NCBI RefSeq assembly: GCF_000195635.1
Contig: NZ_GL882676.1
Coordinates: 5,909-47,648, forward strand
Direction of reading: 5' to 3'
Length of the DNA: 41,740 nt
DNA from: Bacteroides fluxus YIT 12057
GTDB lineage: Bacteria > Bacteroidota > Bacteroidia > Bacteroidales > Bacteroidaceae
Below are positions 16,258 to 24,878 of this stretch, piece after piece; positions within the stretch are counted from its first letter, which is position 1; each line of letters starts with the position of its first letter. Both the position numbers and the translations under genes were made by a program. A model generated the notes under the pieces. That model did not search any database, had not been told where the DNA came from, and was given only the letters and a program-made list of their open reading frames with translations.

Positions 16258-17577
16258 ATGTCGAAATATGTAATGCCGCCAAGGCAAAAAATGATCAACC
16301 TGATTTACGTTGTCCTGATAGCCATGCTGGGCATCAACATATCCAAAGATGCGCTGGAAGGATATGACCTGCTCAGCAATGATTATCATCCGCAGATTGC
16401 CCTCCTGCAGGCATACAATGCCAACCTGCTGACACGCCTTGAAGAGAAACGGCCCGACCAGCAGGCAGCAGGCAGCGAGATCAACGAGAAAACGGAAGCC
16501 ATCAGACGGGAATTGAATGAGCTGAAAGAGAAAATAGCCCAAGCTGCAGACCGGGACAAGTATCAGAAGGGAAAACTGGCAAACAAAGATGAGCTGAACG
16601 CCGTATCGGACGTCATGCTGTCTGCCGGACGGGGGAAGTCTCTCAAAGAGAACATCCAATCTTATAAAGAACTGATTTCCGGTCTCATCGGCAACGAGGA
16701 ACGGAAGAATCTGATAAGCAGCTACCTGGACGTGACTCCTGAAAAAAGCGGTTTCTCCTGGGAAAAAGAGACTTTCTCGTACCTGCCCGCCAATGCGGGA
16801 ATCGCCGTATTGGACAAGATGGAACAAGAACTGCTGACTTGCCAGAAAGAGACGTTACAGGCCCTGATAGAAGGAGACGGCAAGCGTCCGGAGCCTCAAC
16901 CGGGAATCACCGTCATAGGGGAAGACCAGATATTCATCAACGGCGAACCGACGGATGTACTGCCCAACGGAACCATCAAAGTGCCCATGGTGCAGATTAC
17001 TCCGGAATTGACTTCCACCTTATACAAGGAGTGTGAAAACAGGCTGCACTTTATCAGCATCGGTGTACCCAAACAGAACCTTAAAGTAACCATGCAGCAC
17101 GGAAAGGTCATCGAACGGAACGGACAGTATCTGGCCATACCCGACAACCGCGCGCAGGCAGCGAGCATCACCGTGAGCAACGGAAAGGAGACATTGGCAC
17201 GCTATGACTACGCAGTAAAGGAGTTGCCCGACCCGATACCCTACGTGGTATATACGGACAAGGGGAAAAAGGAACTGTACAAAGGCAACGTCCCCCTGAG
17301 CCGGAGCAAGGCGCAAAGCATGAGCGAACTGATAGCCACCGCCCCGGAAGGGCCGCAGATAGACTACCGCATCCTGTCCTTTGAAACCGTATTCATAAAA
17401 TCGGGCAGCAACAAGGTGATCACCCTGAAAAACAAAGGCAACAAGCTATCGGAGGAACAACGGAAAATCATCGGACAACTGCAGACCGGAGACAAGTTCT
17501 ACATCACTTCCATCACCGTATCGGGAGGCAAGAAAAACAACGAGCAGATAGCTTCCATCAACATAGTACTGATCTAA
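16258..17577 (+). CDS. gldM: GldM/PorM-like motor rotor protein
   Basis: A 439-residue protein with one N-terminal transmembrane helix and a long periplasmic part. The opening MPPRQKMINLIYVVLIAMLG is the GldM signature, including the conserved arginine R9 before the helix, and is followed by INISKDALEGY. The C-terminal domain (GDKFYITSITVSGG) resembles the last GldM domain. Typical GldM/PorM is about 510-520 residues, so this one is shorter in the periplasmic part. GldM dimers rotate in the GldL ring and carry torque across the periplasm. Here the contact partner would be an outer-membrane protein encoded alongside, since GldK/GldN are absent. Confidence 0.87.
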   Translation: MSKYVMPPRQKMINLIYVVLIAMLGINISKDALEGYDLLSNDYHPQIALLQAYNANLLTRLEEKRPDQQAAGSEINEKTEAIRRELNELKEKIAQAADRDKYQKGKLANKDELNAVSDVMLSAGRGKSLKENIQSYKELISGLIGNEERKNLISSYLDVTPEKSGFSWEKETFSYLPANAGIAVLDKMEQELLTCQKETLQALIEGDGKRPEPQPGITVIGEDQIFINGEPTDVLPNGTIKVPMVQITPELTSTLYKECENRLHFISIGVPKQNLKVTMQHGKVIERNGQYLAIPDNRAQAASITVSNGKETLARYDYAVKELPDPIPYVVYTDKGKKELYKGNVPLSRSKAQSMSELIATAPEGPQIDYRILSFETVFIKSGSNKVITLKNKGNKLSEEQRKIIGQLQTGDKFYITSITVSGGKKNNEQIASINIVLI

Positions 17578-17593
17578 CAGAAAAGAAAAAACA

Positions 17594-18679
17594 ATGAAAC
17601 TGACATTTAAACCTATCGTACTTGCCACTGCGCTGTTGTGTGCCGGCAACCTTGCCGCACAAGAGACAGACGGCAAGAATCTTTTTGAGAAATACAACTG
17701 GTTCGTCTCCGGAACGCTGAACGGGGAATGGTTGTTCAAGACCCAAGGAAATACCTATGTAGGCGGAAAGATAGGCGGCGGTATCTATCTGGACCGATTC
17801 TCGGCCATACGCGCCAACCTGTTTGCCGGGAAAACCCGCATAGATTCAAAAGAAGCGGAACAATACGGCATCGGGCTGGACTATATGGTTACCCTGATAG
17901 GCAACAACGGCTACCGGCCTTTCAACCTGTCCGCCTCCCTGGGAGCCAGCTACAATTACTTCAGTACGGACCGCCTGGGAATCACGTCCAAAGATGTAAG
18001 TACCATCGGAGGGACATTCGCCATACAGGCATCCTACAATGTGAACAGGAAAGTGAGCCTGTTCATAGAGCCGTCCCTGTCCATCCTGCCCAAATACTAC
18101 AAGGAGGAAAACAATGAGGACATGTACCTGCAGACGAATCTGGCCGTGGGCATCACCTACAGCTTCAAGGACAAATACAGAAGCGGAAAAAAACAGTTGC
18201 AGCCAACAGAGGCATTTCCTGTCAGCCGGGAAGACGTACAGGAAATAAAAGACAAAATGAACCGGATGCAGGAAGATATAAATGTCCTGAAGGAAGATGT
18301 ACAGGAACGCCGCAGAATGGAAGAAGGCAAAAAGCTGGTCATCGAACCGGGACAGAAAGAAAGCGTAGCCATCGATATCCGTTTCGAAGAATTCAGTTCT
18401 TTCATCAGCCGGGAACAGGCTGCCAAGGTAGAGAGCATCGGGGAATGGATGAAGGAAAATCCGGCATCGATCAAAATTGTGGCTTTCAGCGATAATCTGA
18501 AAGATAAAGAAACGGAAGAGGAATTGAGGAAGAAACGCACTGAGGCCATCCGAAGCCTGCTGACCGAAAAATACCACATCGCCCCGGAAAGGATAGAGTC
18601 GGCAACACCCGAATCCATGGGATATGAAAACAAGACAGGCAGCAATGCCATGATCATCTACATCCCGGATAACCATTAA
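17594..18679 (+). CDS. Outer-membrane beta-barrel fused to an OmpA-like domain
   Basis: A 361-residue exported protein. A signal peptide ends near LAA-Q. Residues about 30-195 form a barrel closely related to the 194-aa protein encoded at 15046. Residues about 205-245 form a coiled coil (DVQEIKDKMNRMQEDINVLK). Residues about 250-361 are an OmpA-like domain (FSSFISREQAAKVESIGEWM ... RKKRTEAIRSLL), in which the usual peptidoglycan-binding D and R region (TD-x-x-G-x-x-x-x-N-x-x-LS-x-x-R) is degenerate. It lies 16 bases after gldM. It is a natural candidate for the outer-membrane or peptidoglycan element that receives force from GldM. Confidence 0.8.
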   Translation: MKLTFKPIVLATALLCAGNLAAQETDGKNLFEKYNWFVSGTLNGEWLFKTQGNTYVGGKIGGGIYLDRFSAIRANLFAGKTRIDSKEAEQYGIGLDYMVTLIGNNGYRPFNLSASLGASYNYFSTDRLGITSKDVSTIGGTFAIQASYNVNRKVSLFIEPSLSILPKYYKEENNEDMYLQTNLAVGITYSFKDKYRSGKKQLQPTEAFPVSREDVQEIKDKMNRMQEDINVLKEDVQERRRMEEGKKLVIEPGQKESVAIDIRFEEFSSFISREQAAKVESIGEWMKENPASIKIVAFSDNLKDKETEEELRKKRTEAIRSLLTEKYHIAPERIESATPESMGYENKTGSNAMIIYIPDNH

Positions 18680-18692
18680 AATTCATTCACTC

Positions 18693-19175
18693 ATGATTAT
18701 AGCTGTTGATTTTGACGGTACGATAGTAAAACACCGTTATCCGGAAATCGGAGAAGAGATTCCTTTTGCAACCGAAGCGTTGAAGATGCTGATAAGGGAC
18801 AGGCACAGGTTGATACTCTGGACCGTACGTGAGGGGAAATTACTGGAGGAAGCCGTGGAATGGTGCAGGGAACGCGGAGTGGAGTTCTATGCCGTGAACC
18901 GTGATTATCCGGAGGAAGAAACGGCCCACAACGGGTTCTCACGTAAGCTAAAGGCGGACCTTTTCATTGACGACCGGAATCTGGGAGGATTGCCCGATTG
19001 GGGAGAGATCTATCGCATGGTACGCGACAAACTGACCTACGAGGATGTGTTCAAAGAGGAAGTCCCGGTACAGCCTGCTCCCCCTCAAAAAAAATTCAAT
19101 CGGCATGCTATTTTTGACTTATGTCAAATCCTGACTCGCAAGAACATTCTAACTTTGCGGCATCGAAAGAAATAA
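18693..19175 (+). CDS. HAD-superfamily small phosphatase
   Basis: A 160-residue cytoplasmic protein with the HAD motifs: VDFDGT with nucleophile D6 and acid D8 at the very N-terminus, LWTVREG (motif II Thr), a basic K in RKLKAD, and FIDDRNLGG (motif IV). There is no cap domain, as in small Bacteroides hydrolases of the BT0820 type and in C0-type HAD phosphatases. The last 30 or so residues are an extra basic tail. It follows the OmpA-fusion gene by 13 bases, so it is cotranscribed; whether it dephosphorylates a sugar phosphate for this cluster is unknown. Confidence 0.8.
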   Translation: MIIAVDFDGTIVKHRYPEIGEEIPFATEALKMLIRDRHRLILWTVREGKLLEEAVEWCRERGVEFYAVNRDYPEEETAHNGFSRKLKADLFIDDRNLGGLPDWGEIYRMVRDKLTYEDVFKEEVPVQPAPPQKKFNRHAIFDLCQILTRKNILTLRHRKK

Positions 19176-19230
19176 TAGAGAACATTCGTTTTTATAAGAG
19201 CAAAGAGATTAGTTTTTAGGGTGCACTAAG

Positions 19231-19270
19231 AAAAAAGGCAATATCTGTCAACAGATATTGCCTTTTTTCT
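19231..19270. terminator. Bidirectional intrinsic terminator
   Basis: A perfect stem (AAGGCAATATCTG, four-base loop TCAA, CAGATATTGCCTT) is flanked by A runs on the left and T runs on the right, so it works on both strands. It ends the HAD gene (+) and the AraC gene (-), which converge here. Nothing else is seen between 19176 and 19335. Confidence 0.9.
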
Positions 19271-19335
19271 TTATCCAATTTATTTGGGGAGTATATCAAT
19301 CCCTGCAAAACTAAACAATATTCCTACATGTTGCC

Positions 19336-20214
19336 CTATTGCCTGCGATATTCTTTAGGAGACATCCCCGTGTGATGCTTGAAATATTTGCCAAAGAATG
19401 ACTGGTTGGCGAAATGCAGCTCGTCCGCTATCTCCTGGACACTCAGTTCCGAGGATTTCAACAGTGCCTTGGCCTCCAATATCACCAGGCTGTCAATCCA
19501 CTCCCCTGCCGTTTTGCCGCTGACGTCCTTCACTACAGTGGAAAGATGCTTAGCGGTAAGGAACATCTTGTCCGCATAGTAGGAAACACTGCGGTTCTCC
19601 TTATAGGACTCGGAGATATAGCGAAGAAAACGTTCAAACAAGTCCTCCTTCCGGGTCTTCGGAATGCGTTCCTGAGTGGTATGCCCCTGGTAGATATGGT
19701 AAATCTCATAAAACAGAGACACCAGCAATCCCTGAGTGATCTCCTTGCGGAAAGGATTGTCTTTCAGCTTGACCCTGCTCCACAGGAAAGAATGATAATC
19801 CTTGAACGCCTGCTGCTCTTCCGGAGTGATATGGACACACGGGCGTTCCTTGATCAGGAAGAACAACGGGAACAGTTGCTGCATCGTAGGCAGCACACCA
19901 TCAATAAAGCTTTTGGAAATCGCGATAAAGATACCCGAAAAATCATCCGAACGCCCTCCCTGCTGGACAATCTGGTCGGGAAGTATAATCCCCATCATGC
20001 CTTCGGACAATTCGTACTTTTGCAAGTTGATGTGCATCCTGCACCACCCTTTCAGGCAAACGCAAAAACAAGCCGCATTCAAACGGGTGGGATAAGGAGA
20101 CAAAGGCATATCCTTTATATCATCAAAAATAGCAAAATCATTGCCGATGAAATCAATCATCGGCAAATGCTGTATCAAAGATATATCTACATTCCGTATG
20201 CTTTTAGTTTCCAT
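19336..20214 (-). CDS. AraC-family transcriptional regulator
   Basis: A 292-residue regulator with an N-terminal cupin-like sensing domain (about 30-180) and a C-terminal double helix-turn-helix (about 195-290). The second HTH carries the family signature IADELHFANQSFFGKYFKHH followed by GMSPKEYR. The pattern resembles Bacteroides AraC regulators that read small metabolites. It is divergent from nothing and lies directly downstream of the TonB receptor gene on the same strand, with its own -7 box, so it may regulate that receptor. The ligand is unknown. Confidence 0.92.
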   Translation of the reverse strand: METKSIRNVDISLIQHLPMIDFIGNDFAIFDDIKDMPLSPYPTRLNAACFCVCLKGWCRMHINLQKYELSEGMMGIILPDQIVQQGGRSDDFSGIFIAISKSFIDGVLPTMQQLFPLFFLIKERPCVHITPEEQQAFKDYHSFLWSRVKLKDNPFRKEITQGLLVSLFYEIYHIYQGHTTQERIPKTRKEDLFERFLRYISESYKENRSVSYYADKMFLTAKHLSTVVKDVSGKTAGEWIDSLVILEAKALLKSSELSVQEIADELHFANQSFFGKYFKHHTGMSPKEYRRQ

Positions 20215-20233
20215 CGTTTTCGCACTTTGCGGG

Positions 20234-20241
20234 CAAAAGTA
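20234..20241 (-). promoter_or_regulatory. -7 box of the AraC gene
   Basis: Read on the minus strand, TACTTTTG fits TAnnTTTG and lies 20 bases before the ATG at 20214, giving a very short leader. No good -33 TTTG is seen. Confidence 0.45.
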
Positions 20242-20287
20242 AGGTTATCTCCCGGAATAATATTTTAAAAATAATTAAAAAGAGAGC

Positions 20288-22612
20288 CTAATTCATTATT
20301 TTGAAGCCGACAAAGAAAGTTCTGGGCTGCGTAGGCCCGTAGAAGTAGCCGGAATCACGCAATGTCCCTTTATCCAAATCTTTCTGGAAACTATTGAATA
20401 TATTCTGTACACCTGTGTTCAACTGTAACTTGATATGGTCGTGAAGCACAAATGTATAATTCAACTTCAGGTTCAAGTCCATGAACTGGGGAGTATGTTC
20501 CATACGGTCTTTCTCGATATTGACAATGGCTCCCTCAAAGATCTCCTTAGGAGCATAATGAGGGACCACCATTTTGCCCGTATAGGTGCCGGATAAAGAG
20601 AAGTCGAAATTCTTCACCGGTGCAGACGAGAATGTAAAGTAGCCGTAATAGTCCGGAGTACGCGGCATACGTTTGGTCGTAAGGTTCTTGCCGTCAACTT
20701 TCGTCCACACCTCTGCTTGGGTATAACGGCTACGCTGCGCCGTAAAGCCCAGCTGAAACTGCGCCTCCTTGCCATGAGCAATCTTCGCATCCAGATTGGC
20801 ACCATATACACGGGCGCCGTTACCGTTGCGCCGCTCTTTTATAACATCACCATATTGATTCTTGCCGATTTCCTCCAACACGAAAACATGACGCAAGTCC
20901 GTATAAAATCCTTCCACAAGAATATTCGCCTGCCAATGTCCCAAACGGGTAGTCCAATCTACAGAGCCGCTGTAACTATTGGAGCGCTCCTCGCTCAAGT
21001 TGTCCGCCAGCTTGATCTGTACCCCCTCGCCTCCTACGGCAGTCACATGCAAGTCTTCATCGTACGCCTGGGGAGCACGGAAGCCGGTAGAATAAGTCAG
21101 ACGGGCCTGGAAATCTTCCGTAGGCTTATATAGAAGGTTGACACGCGGACTGAATATCAAGTTGTTGATGAGGTTGTGCTTATCCAGGCGGGCGCCTACC
21201 AGCATGGTCAGATAGTTCATCTTCCACTCGTTCTGGACAAAGGCGCTGGCTATGCGCACATCCTGCTCCATATCACGGTGATAGCCTGTCATGATATCAT
21301 GCAGAGAATTGTTCTGGTACTCCAGCCCGCCGGTAAAAGTAGCAGGGGCGAAGAAACAATTGTCCATATTGCCCACATACATTCCGCCGGCTACCCAGGT
21401 CAGGTCTTTGGTCTTGCCGTATGCATTCATATCTTCCCGGGCGCCATAGTAGCTGTTACGGTCGGTGTGCTGGATAGAGCCGTAAACGGAAATCTTATGC
21501 TTGTACTCTTTCCAAAACAGGTCGTAACTCAGGCCTCCGCTATTGATAATGTGCTTGGTCTGCTCCGTGATGTCTGTTTCATGGGGCTGCAAATCGAACT
21601 TATTCCCACCGCGACGGAACTCGTTGGTGGTGTGATATTCCAGGTTAATACGGCTGAAATGGGTAGGACGGTAATAGGCACGGAAACCGAAAGTATTCAT
21701 GTTCAGCTTGCCCAGCTCGGAGAACCCGTCCCCGTCGCGGTCGTATGGATTGCGGTTGCGGTAACTTTCATAGAGGGCTATGCCGTAAGAATTGTCTTTG
21801 GCCACCATGGACACGTTGCCTCCCATATATTGTTCCCAGGACTTTCCGTCCATATTGGAAAACATGCTGGATACCTGGAAAGAGTTGTTGATGGGATCTT
21901 TCGTGATGATATTGATAGTACCTCCCACGGCATTGGCACCGAACAGGGCAGAACCGCCACCGCGTACCACTTCTACCCGTTCAATCATATTCACCGGAAT
22001 CTGCTCCAGACCATATACCCCGCTCAATGCACTGATGATGGGGCGGCTGTTGATCAAAATCTGTGAATAAGGACCTTCCAGACCATTGATACGTACTTGC
22101 GGGAAACCACAATTCTGGCAATTGTTCTCTACGCGCAAGCCGGACTGATAGTTCAGCGTCTTGGCCAGGTCGGTGGAGTTGACCATCTCAAAGAGTTTGG
22201 CACTCATTACGTTGACCACTACCGGGGCAGCCTTGCGGCTCACTTCGTTACGGTTGGCAGACACCACCACTTCATCCGTCATAAAACTTTCTTCGGCCAT
22301 CTGGAAGTGTATGACCGCCGTGAAATCCTTGTTGACTTCCACTTCTTTCTCCTGGGTCTTGTAACCTACTGCGGATACCCGGAGCTTGTATTTCCCCGCA
22401 GGAAGTTTGCGGAACTCAAATTGTCCTTCTTCATTAGATACCGTCCCCTGGCCGGTTCCTACTATCAAAATCGTGGCATATGGTATATTCTCCTCTGTTC
22501 CCTTCTCGATCACGTGACCGGAAATCATGTTGCCTTCCTTTATAGGATTAACGGCATAGACTGCACTGATACCTGCCACTGCAAGTATCAACGCCAATAT
22601 GTAATGCTTCAT
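20288..22612 (-). CDS. TonB-dependent outer-membrane receptor
   Basis: A 774-residue receptor with a signal peptide, a carboxypeptidase-regulatory-like domain (about 30-110), a plug domain (about 125-240, ending in MIERVEVVRGGGSALFGANA) and a 22-strand-type barrel to the C-terminus. The plug contains an unusual C165-Q-N-C168 pair in NNCQNCGFPQVRINGLEGPY, a motif shared by a subset of Bacteroidetes receptors (CirA-like) rather than the polysaccharide-type SusC receptors. No SusD gene follows. The neighbour upstream encodes a His-rich exported protein, which suggests metal or metal-chelate uptake. Ligand assignment is inference. Confidence 0.92.
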   Translation of the reverse strand: MKHYILALILAVAGISAVYAVNPIKEGNMISGHVIEKGTEENIPYATILIVGTGQGTVSNEEGQFEFRKLPAGKYKLRVSAVGYKTQEKEVEVNKDFTAVIHFQMAEESFMTDEVVVSANRNEVSRKAAPVVVNVMSAKLFEMVNSTDLAKTLNYQSGLRVENNCQNCGFPQVRINGLEGPYSQILINSRPIISALSGVYGLEQIPVNMIERVEVVRGGGSALFGANAVGGTINIITKDPINNSFQVSSMFSNMDGKSWEQYMGGNVSMVAKDNSYGIALYESYRNRNPYDRDGDGFSELGKLNMNTFGFRAYYRPTHFSRINLEYHTTNEFRRGGNKFDLQPHETDITEQTKHIINSGGLSYDLFWKEYKHKISVYGSIQHTDRNSYYGAREDMNAYGKTKDLTWVAGGMYVGNMDNCFFAPATFTGGLEYQNNSLHDIMTGYHRDMEQDVRIASAFVQNEWKMNYLTMLVGARLDKHNLINNLIFSPRVNLLYKPTEDFQARLTYSTGFRAPQAYDEDLHVTAVGGEGVQIKLADNLSEERSNSYSGSVDWTTRLGHWQANILVEGFYTDLRHVFVLEEIGKNQYGDVIKERRNGNGARVYGANLDAKIAHGKEAQFQLGFTAQRSRYTQAEVWTKVDGKNLTTKRMPRTPDYYGYFTFSSAPVKNFDFSLSGTYTGKMVVPHYAPKEIFEGAIVNIEKDRMEHTPQFMDLNLKLNYTFVLHDHIKLQLNTGVQNIFNSFQKDLDKGTLRDSGYFYGPTQPRTFFVGFKIMN

Positions 22613-22735
22613 TAAATTAACGTGTGTTTTGGGACATAAGAACAGATTTTTTCTCTCTTTTGCCTTCTATCGCTGTTTTTATAAATAATACAATAGATTC
22701 TGAAAGGGAAATCTACCCTTTCCTATGAGCCGTAT

Positions 22736-23080
22736 TTATAAAAAGAAAGCGGGAGGGGCACGGAGAGACAGGCTCCGGATGATCTCTCCCTTTACCGTAG
22801 GAGTTGCGGGAGCAGATTTGAGCACAGCCAGCAGGGTACGCATCGGATGCTGTACCTCATATACGTCCACTTCCGGTGAACAGAACGTTGACAGATGCCC
22901 GATAACGACAAGTGAAGTCTTGGAGTGCGAGTGGGTATCATGGAACGGGTGCGAATGGGTAACCAGCACTCCGTTCACATAATGGACGTGGGTAAAAGCC
23001 GTTATGCTTGTCTGGTACATTACAAACAATACCAGCAAGCATAATGCCCCTATGATTTTCTTCTTTTGCTTCACGTCCAA
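22736..23080 (-). CDS. His-rich exported small protein upstream of the TonB receptor
   Basis: A 114-residue protein with one hydrophobic segment (about 9-29), likely a signal anchor or signal peptide. Just after it comes a dense His cluster: HVHYVNG, then THSHPFHDTHSHSK (His 31, 33, 42, 44, 47, 50, 52), plus Cys 67. The C-terminal half is unremarkable. I do not recognise a named family. The pattern suggests periplasmic binding of a transition metal such as zinc, nickel or copper. It has its own promoter box and lies 123 bases upstream of the receptor gene in the same direction, so the two may form a metal-handling unit. Confidence 0.65.
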   Translation of the reverse strand: MDVKQKKKIIGALCLLVLFVMYQTSITAFTHVHYVNGVLVTHSHPFHDTHSHSKTSLVVIGHLSTFCSPEVDVYEVQHPMRTLLAVLKSAPATPTVKGEIIRSLSLRAPPAFFL

Positions 23081-23106
23081 AAACTTGTTCCAATGAATTT
23101 GAGCCG

Positions 23107-23140
23107 CAAAGATAGGAATTTATTTTTTAATTTTACCAAA
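23107..23140 (-). promoter_or_regulatory. Promoter of the His-rich protein gene
   Basis: On the minus strand a -7 box TATCTTTG (23107-23114) is preceded 22 bases upstream by TTTG (23137-23140), inside the end of the nucleotidase gene. The spacing is slightly longer than the usual 19-21. Confidence 0.5.
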
Positions 23141-24865
23141 CAGGGAGTCGTAATCACGCCGAGAAGCAGGCGCCACCCATTCCTCCGGAATAAACTTCCA
23201 CTGATTCAGCGCACGCGGCTCAATCTTCTTCTTACGCTCGATATATTGCATCAGATAATAACGCAAATCCTTGTCGGTGGAACTGATGATGCGTTTCTTC
23301 AACTCATCCTGGGAAATCCCCGCCCCTTTCGTCAGCAACTCGCCTCCACCATTGCCACGGTATGAATTCAAGGCTACCTTATAGATTTTATCCATGTCAA
23401 ACGGAGTTCCGTCCGCCATGCCGGCAATGCTCACCTTTTCACCCTCCGGCTTTGTGACATCCACCGTATAGATGATGCCGGCTGCCGAATCGAAATTAAA
23501 GCTGAAGTTCTTGAATGCAGCCCTGTCTTCGGCACCTTCACGACGATGCTCGCGGAAAAGCAGGAGGTGGTCTTCCGGCGATGTCATCCGGTTCGTCCAC
23601 AAACCATAGGACATCTCCAAGGCATTGCGGATCTCCCTGCCGGAAAGGTTCATTGTGTAAAGCATGTTCTCATACTTATACAGATTGAACATATCGTTTA
23701 CAAACACATCTCCTTCCTTGATTTCCGTATCATAGGACAACGGTGCGGCAAAGGATATATCGGCCCCGCTGATTTCCAGTTGCAGGCTATGAATCAAATC
23801 GACGAACGCCGAAGGACCGAAATAGGCAGGACGTGTAGAAACCGTTTCCGTGAAGTGGCCTATCTTCTTGGATACAAAATTCTGAATCGTCCGGTATTGC
23901 GGGGCGAAATGGCTGACAAATTCCTCACTGATACCGTAGTTCCCGGTATCGGACAATGTTCCGTCAATCTGCTTGTCCACCACCTTGCCGTCACGCAGTT
24001 TCAGGGTCACCTCCACATCACTCACCACAACGGCATTGCTGGCAGGATCCATGACCAGTACCGAATCACCGGCTATATTCGCTATCTTCCTGCATTCGCG
24101 GGCATGGTCGTGCCCCATCAGTACAACATCAAAACCGGGAACATTCCGGGCTACCTCCACGGAAGCATTCTCACGGTACAAGCCTGCCATCCACTGGGCA
24201 GCCTGTCCGGCATGAAACATACCGACAACCAAATCCGGACGCTCCTTCTCACGGATAATCTTCATCCACTTGCGGGCAGTCTCCTCCATATCCTCAAAAC
24301 GCAATCCTTTCCACAAGTTCTCCGACAGCCACACCGGAATGGCGGGAGTAATCATCCCCATGACGGCAATCCTGACCCCGTCCCGTTCAAATACCTCATA
24401 GGGTTTGAAATGGGGCTGCCCGGTAGCGGTATCTATGATGTTGGCACCCAATATGGGAAACCGGCAGTCTCCCGCCCAACGGTCGAAAACAGCACGTCCC
24501 GTCTCCACATCATGGTTTCCCATGTTTCCTGCATCGTACCCCATAAAGTTCATCATCCCGGCAGTCACATGGGGAGCTACGGTATCTATATAATTGTAAT
24601 AATACGCTGTGGGCTGTCCCTGCAGGATATCACCGTTATCCAATAAAATTAGGTTATCCTTATAGACCTCACGCTGCTTCCGCACCAATGCGTACACACG
24701 CGCCAGGCTTCCGGACGCCTCCCTTTCATGGATAAAATCATAAGGATAGTAATTGCCATGCACATCGCTGGTCTGAATGATTTTAAGTTTCACCTCCCTT
24801 TCTTGTGCAGGCAGCATGCCGGCCAGAAAGGAAATACAGACTAAGAAACAACTCATTTTTTTCAT
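23120..24865 (-). CDS. 5'-nucleotidase / UDP-sugar hydrolase family metallophosphatase
   Basis: An exported enzyme of about 581 residues (ATG at 24865 preferred; an ATG at 24874 adds three residues but sits against the preceding AAGAAG ribosome site). The metallophosphoesterase domain has all the family motifs in order: IQTSDVHGNYYPYD, LLDNGDILQG, GNMGNHDVE, GMFHAG and LMGHDHARE. The C-terminal 5'-nucleotidase domain starts near residue 330 (AYFGPSAFVDLIHSLQLE) and includes YKVALNSYRGNGGGE. It releases phosphate from nucleotides or related esters in the periplasm. Four to 13 bases separate it from the sensor kinase gene upstream, so the two are cotranscribed. Confidence 0.92.
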   Translation of the reverse strand: MKKMSCFLVCISFLAGMLPAQEREVKLKIIQTSDVHGNYYPYDFIHEREASGSLARVYALVRKQREVYKDNLILLDNGDILQGQPTAYYYNYIDTVAPHVTAGMMNFMGYDAGNMGNHDVETGRAVFDRWAGDCRFPILGANIIDTATGQPHFKPYEVFERDGVRIAVMGMITPAIPVWLSENLWKGLRFEDMEETARKWMKIIREKERPDLVVGMFHAGQAAQWMAGLYRENASVEVARNVPGFDVVLMGHDHARECRKIANIAGDSVLVMDPASNAVVVSDVEVTLKLRDGKVVDKQIDGTLSDTGNYGISEEFVSHFAPQYRTIQNFVSKKIGHFTETVSTRPAYFGPSAFVDLIHSLQLEISGADISFAAPLSYDTEIKEGDVFVNDMFNLYKYENMLYTMNLSGREIRNALEMSYGLWTNRMTSPEDHLLLFREHRREGAEDRAAFKNFSFNFDSAAGIIYTVDVTKPEGEKVSIAGMADGTPFDMDKIYKVALNSYRGNGGGELLTKGAGISQDELKKRIISSTDKDLRYYLMQYIERKKKIEPRALNQWKFIPEEWVAPASRRDYDSLFGKIKK

Positions 24866-24878
24866 ATCAAACATCTTC

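Noticed and set aside
15799..16827. Long minus-strand open frame (342 codons) opposite gldL and gldM
   Set aside because: Antisense shadow; the plus-strand genes have recognisable domains and operon spacing.
21176..22066. Long plus-strand open frame (296 codons) opposite the TonB receptor
   Set aside because: It is the antisense shadow of the receptor gene; the minus-strand protein has clear family motifs throughout.
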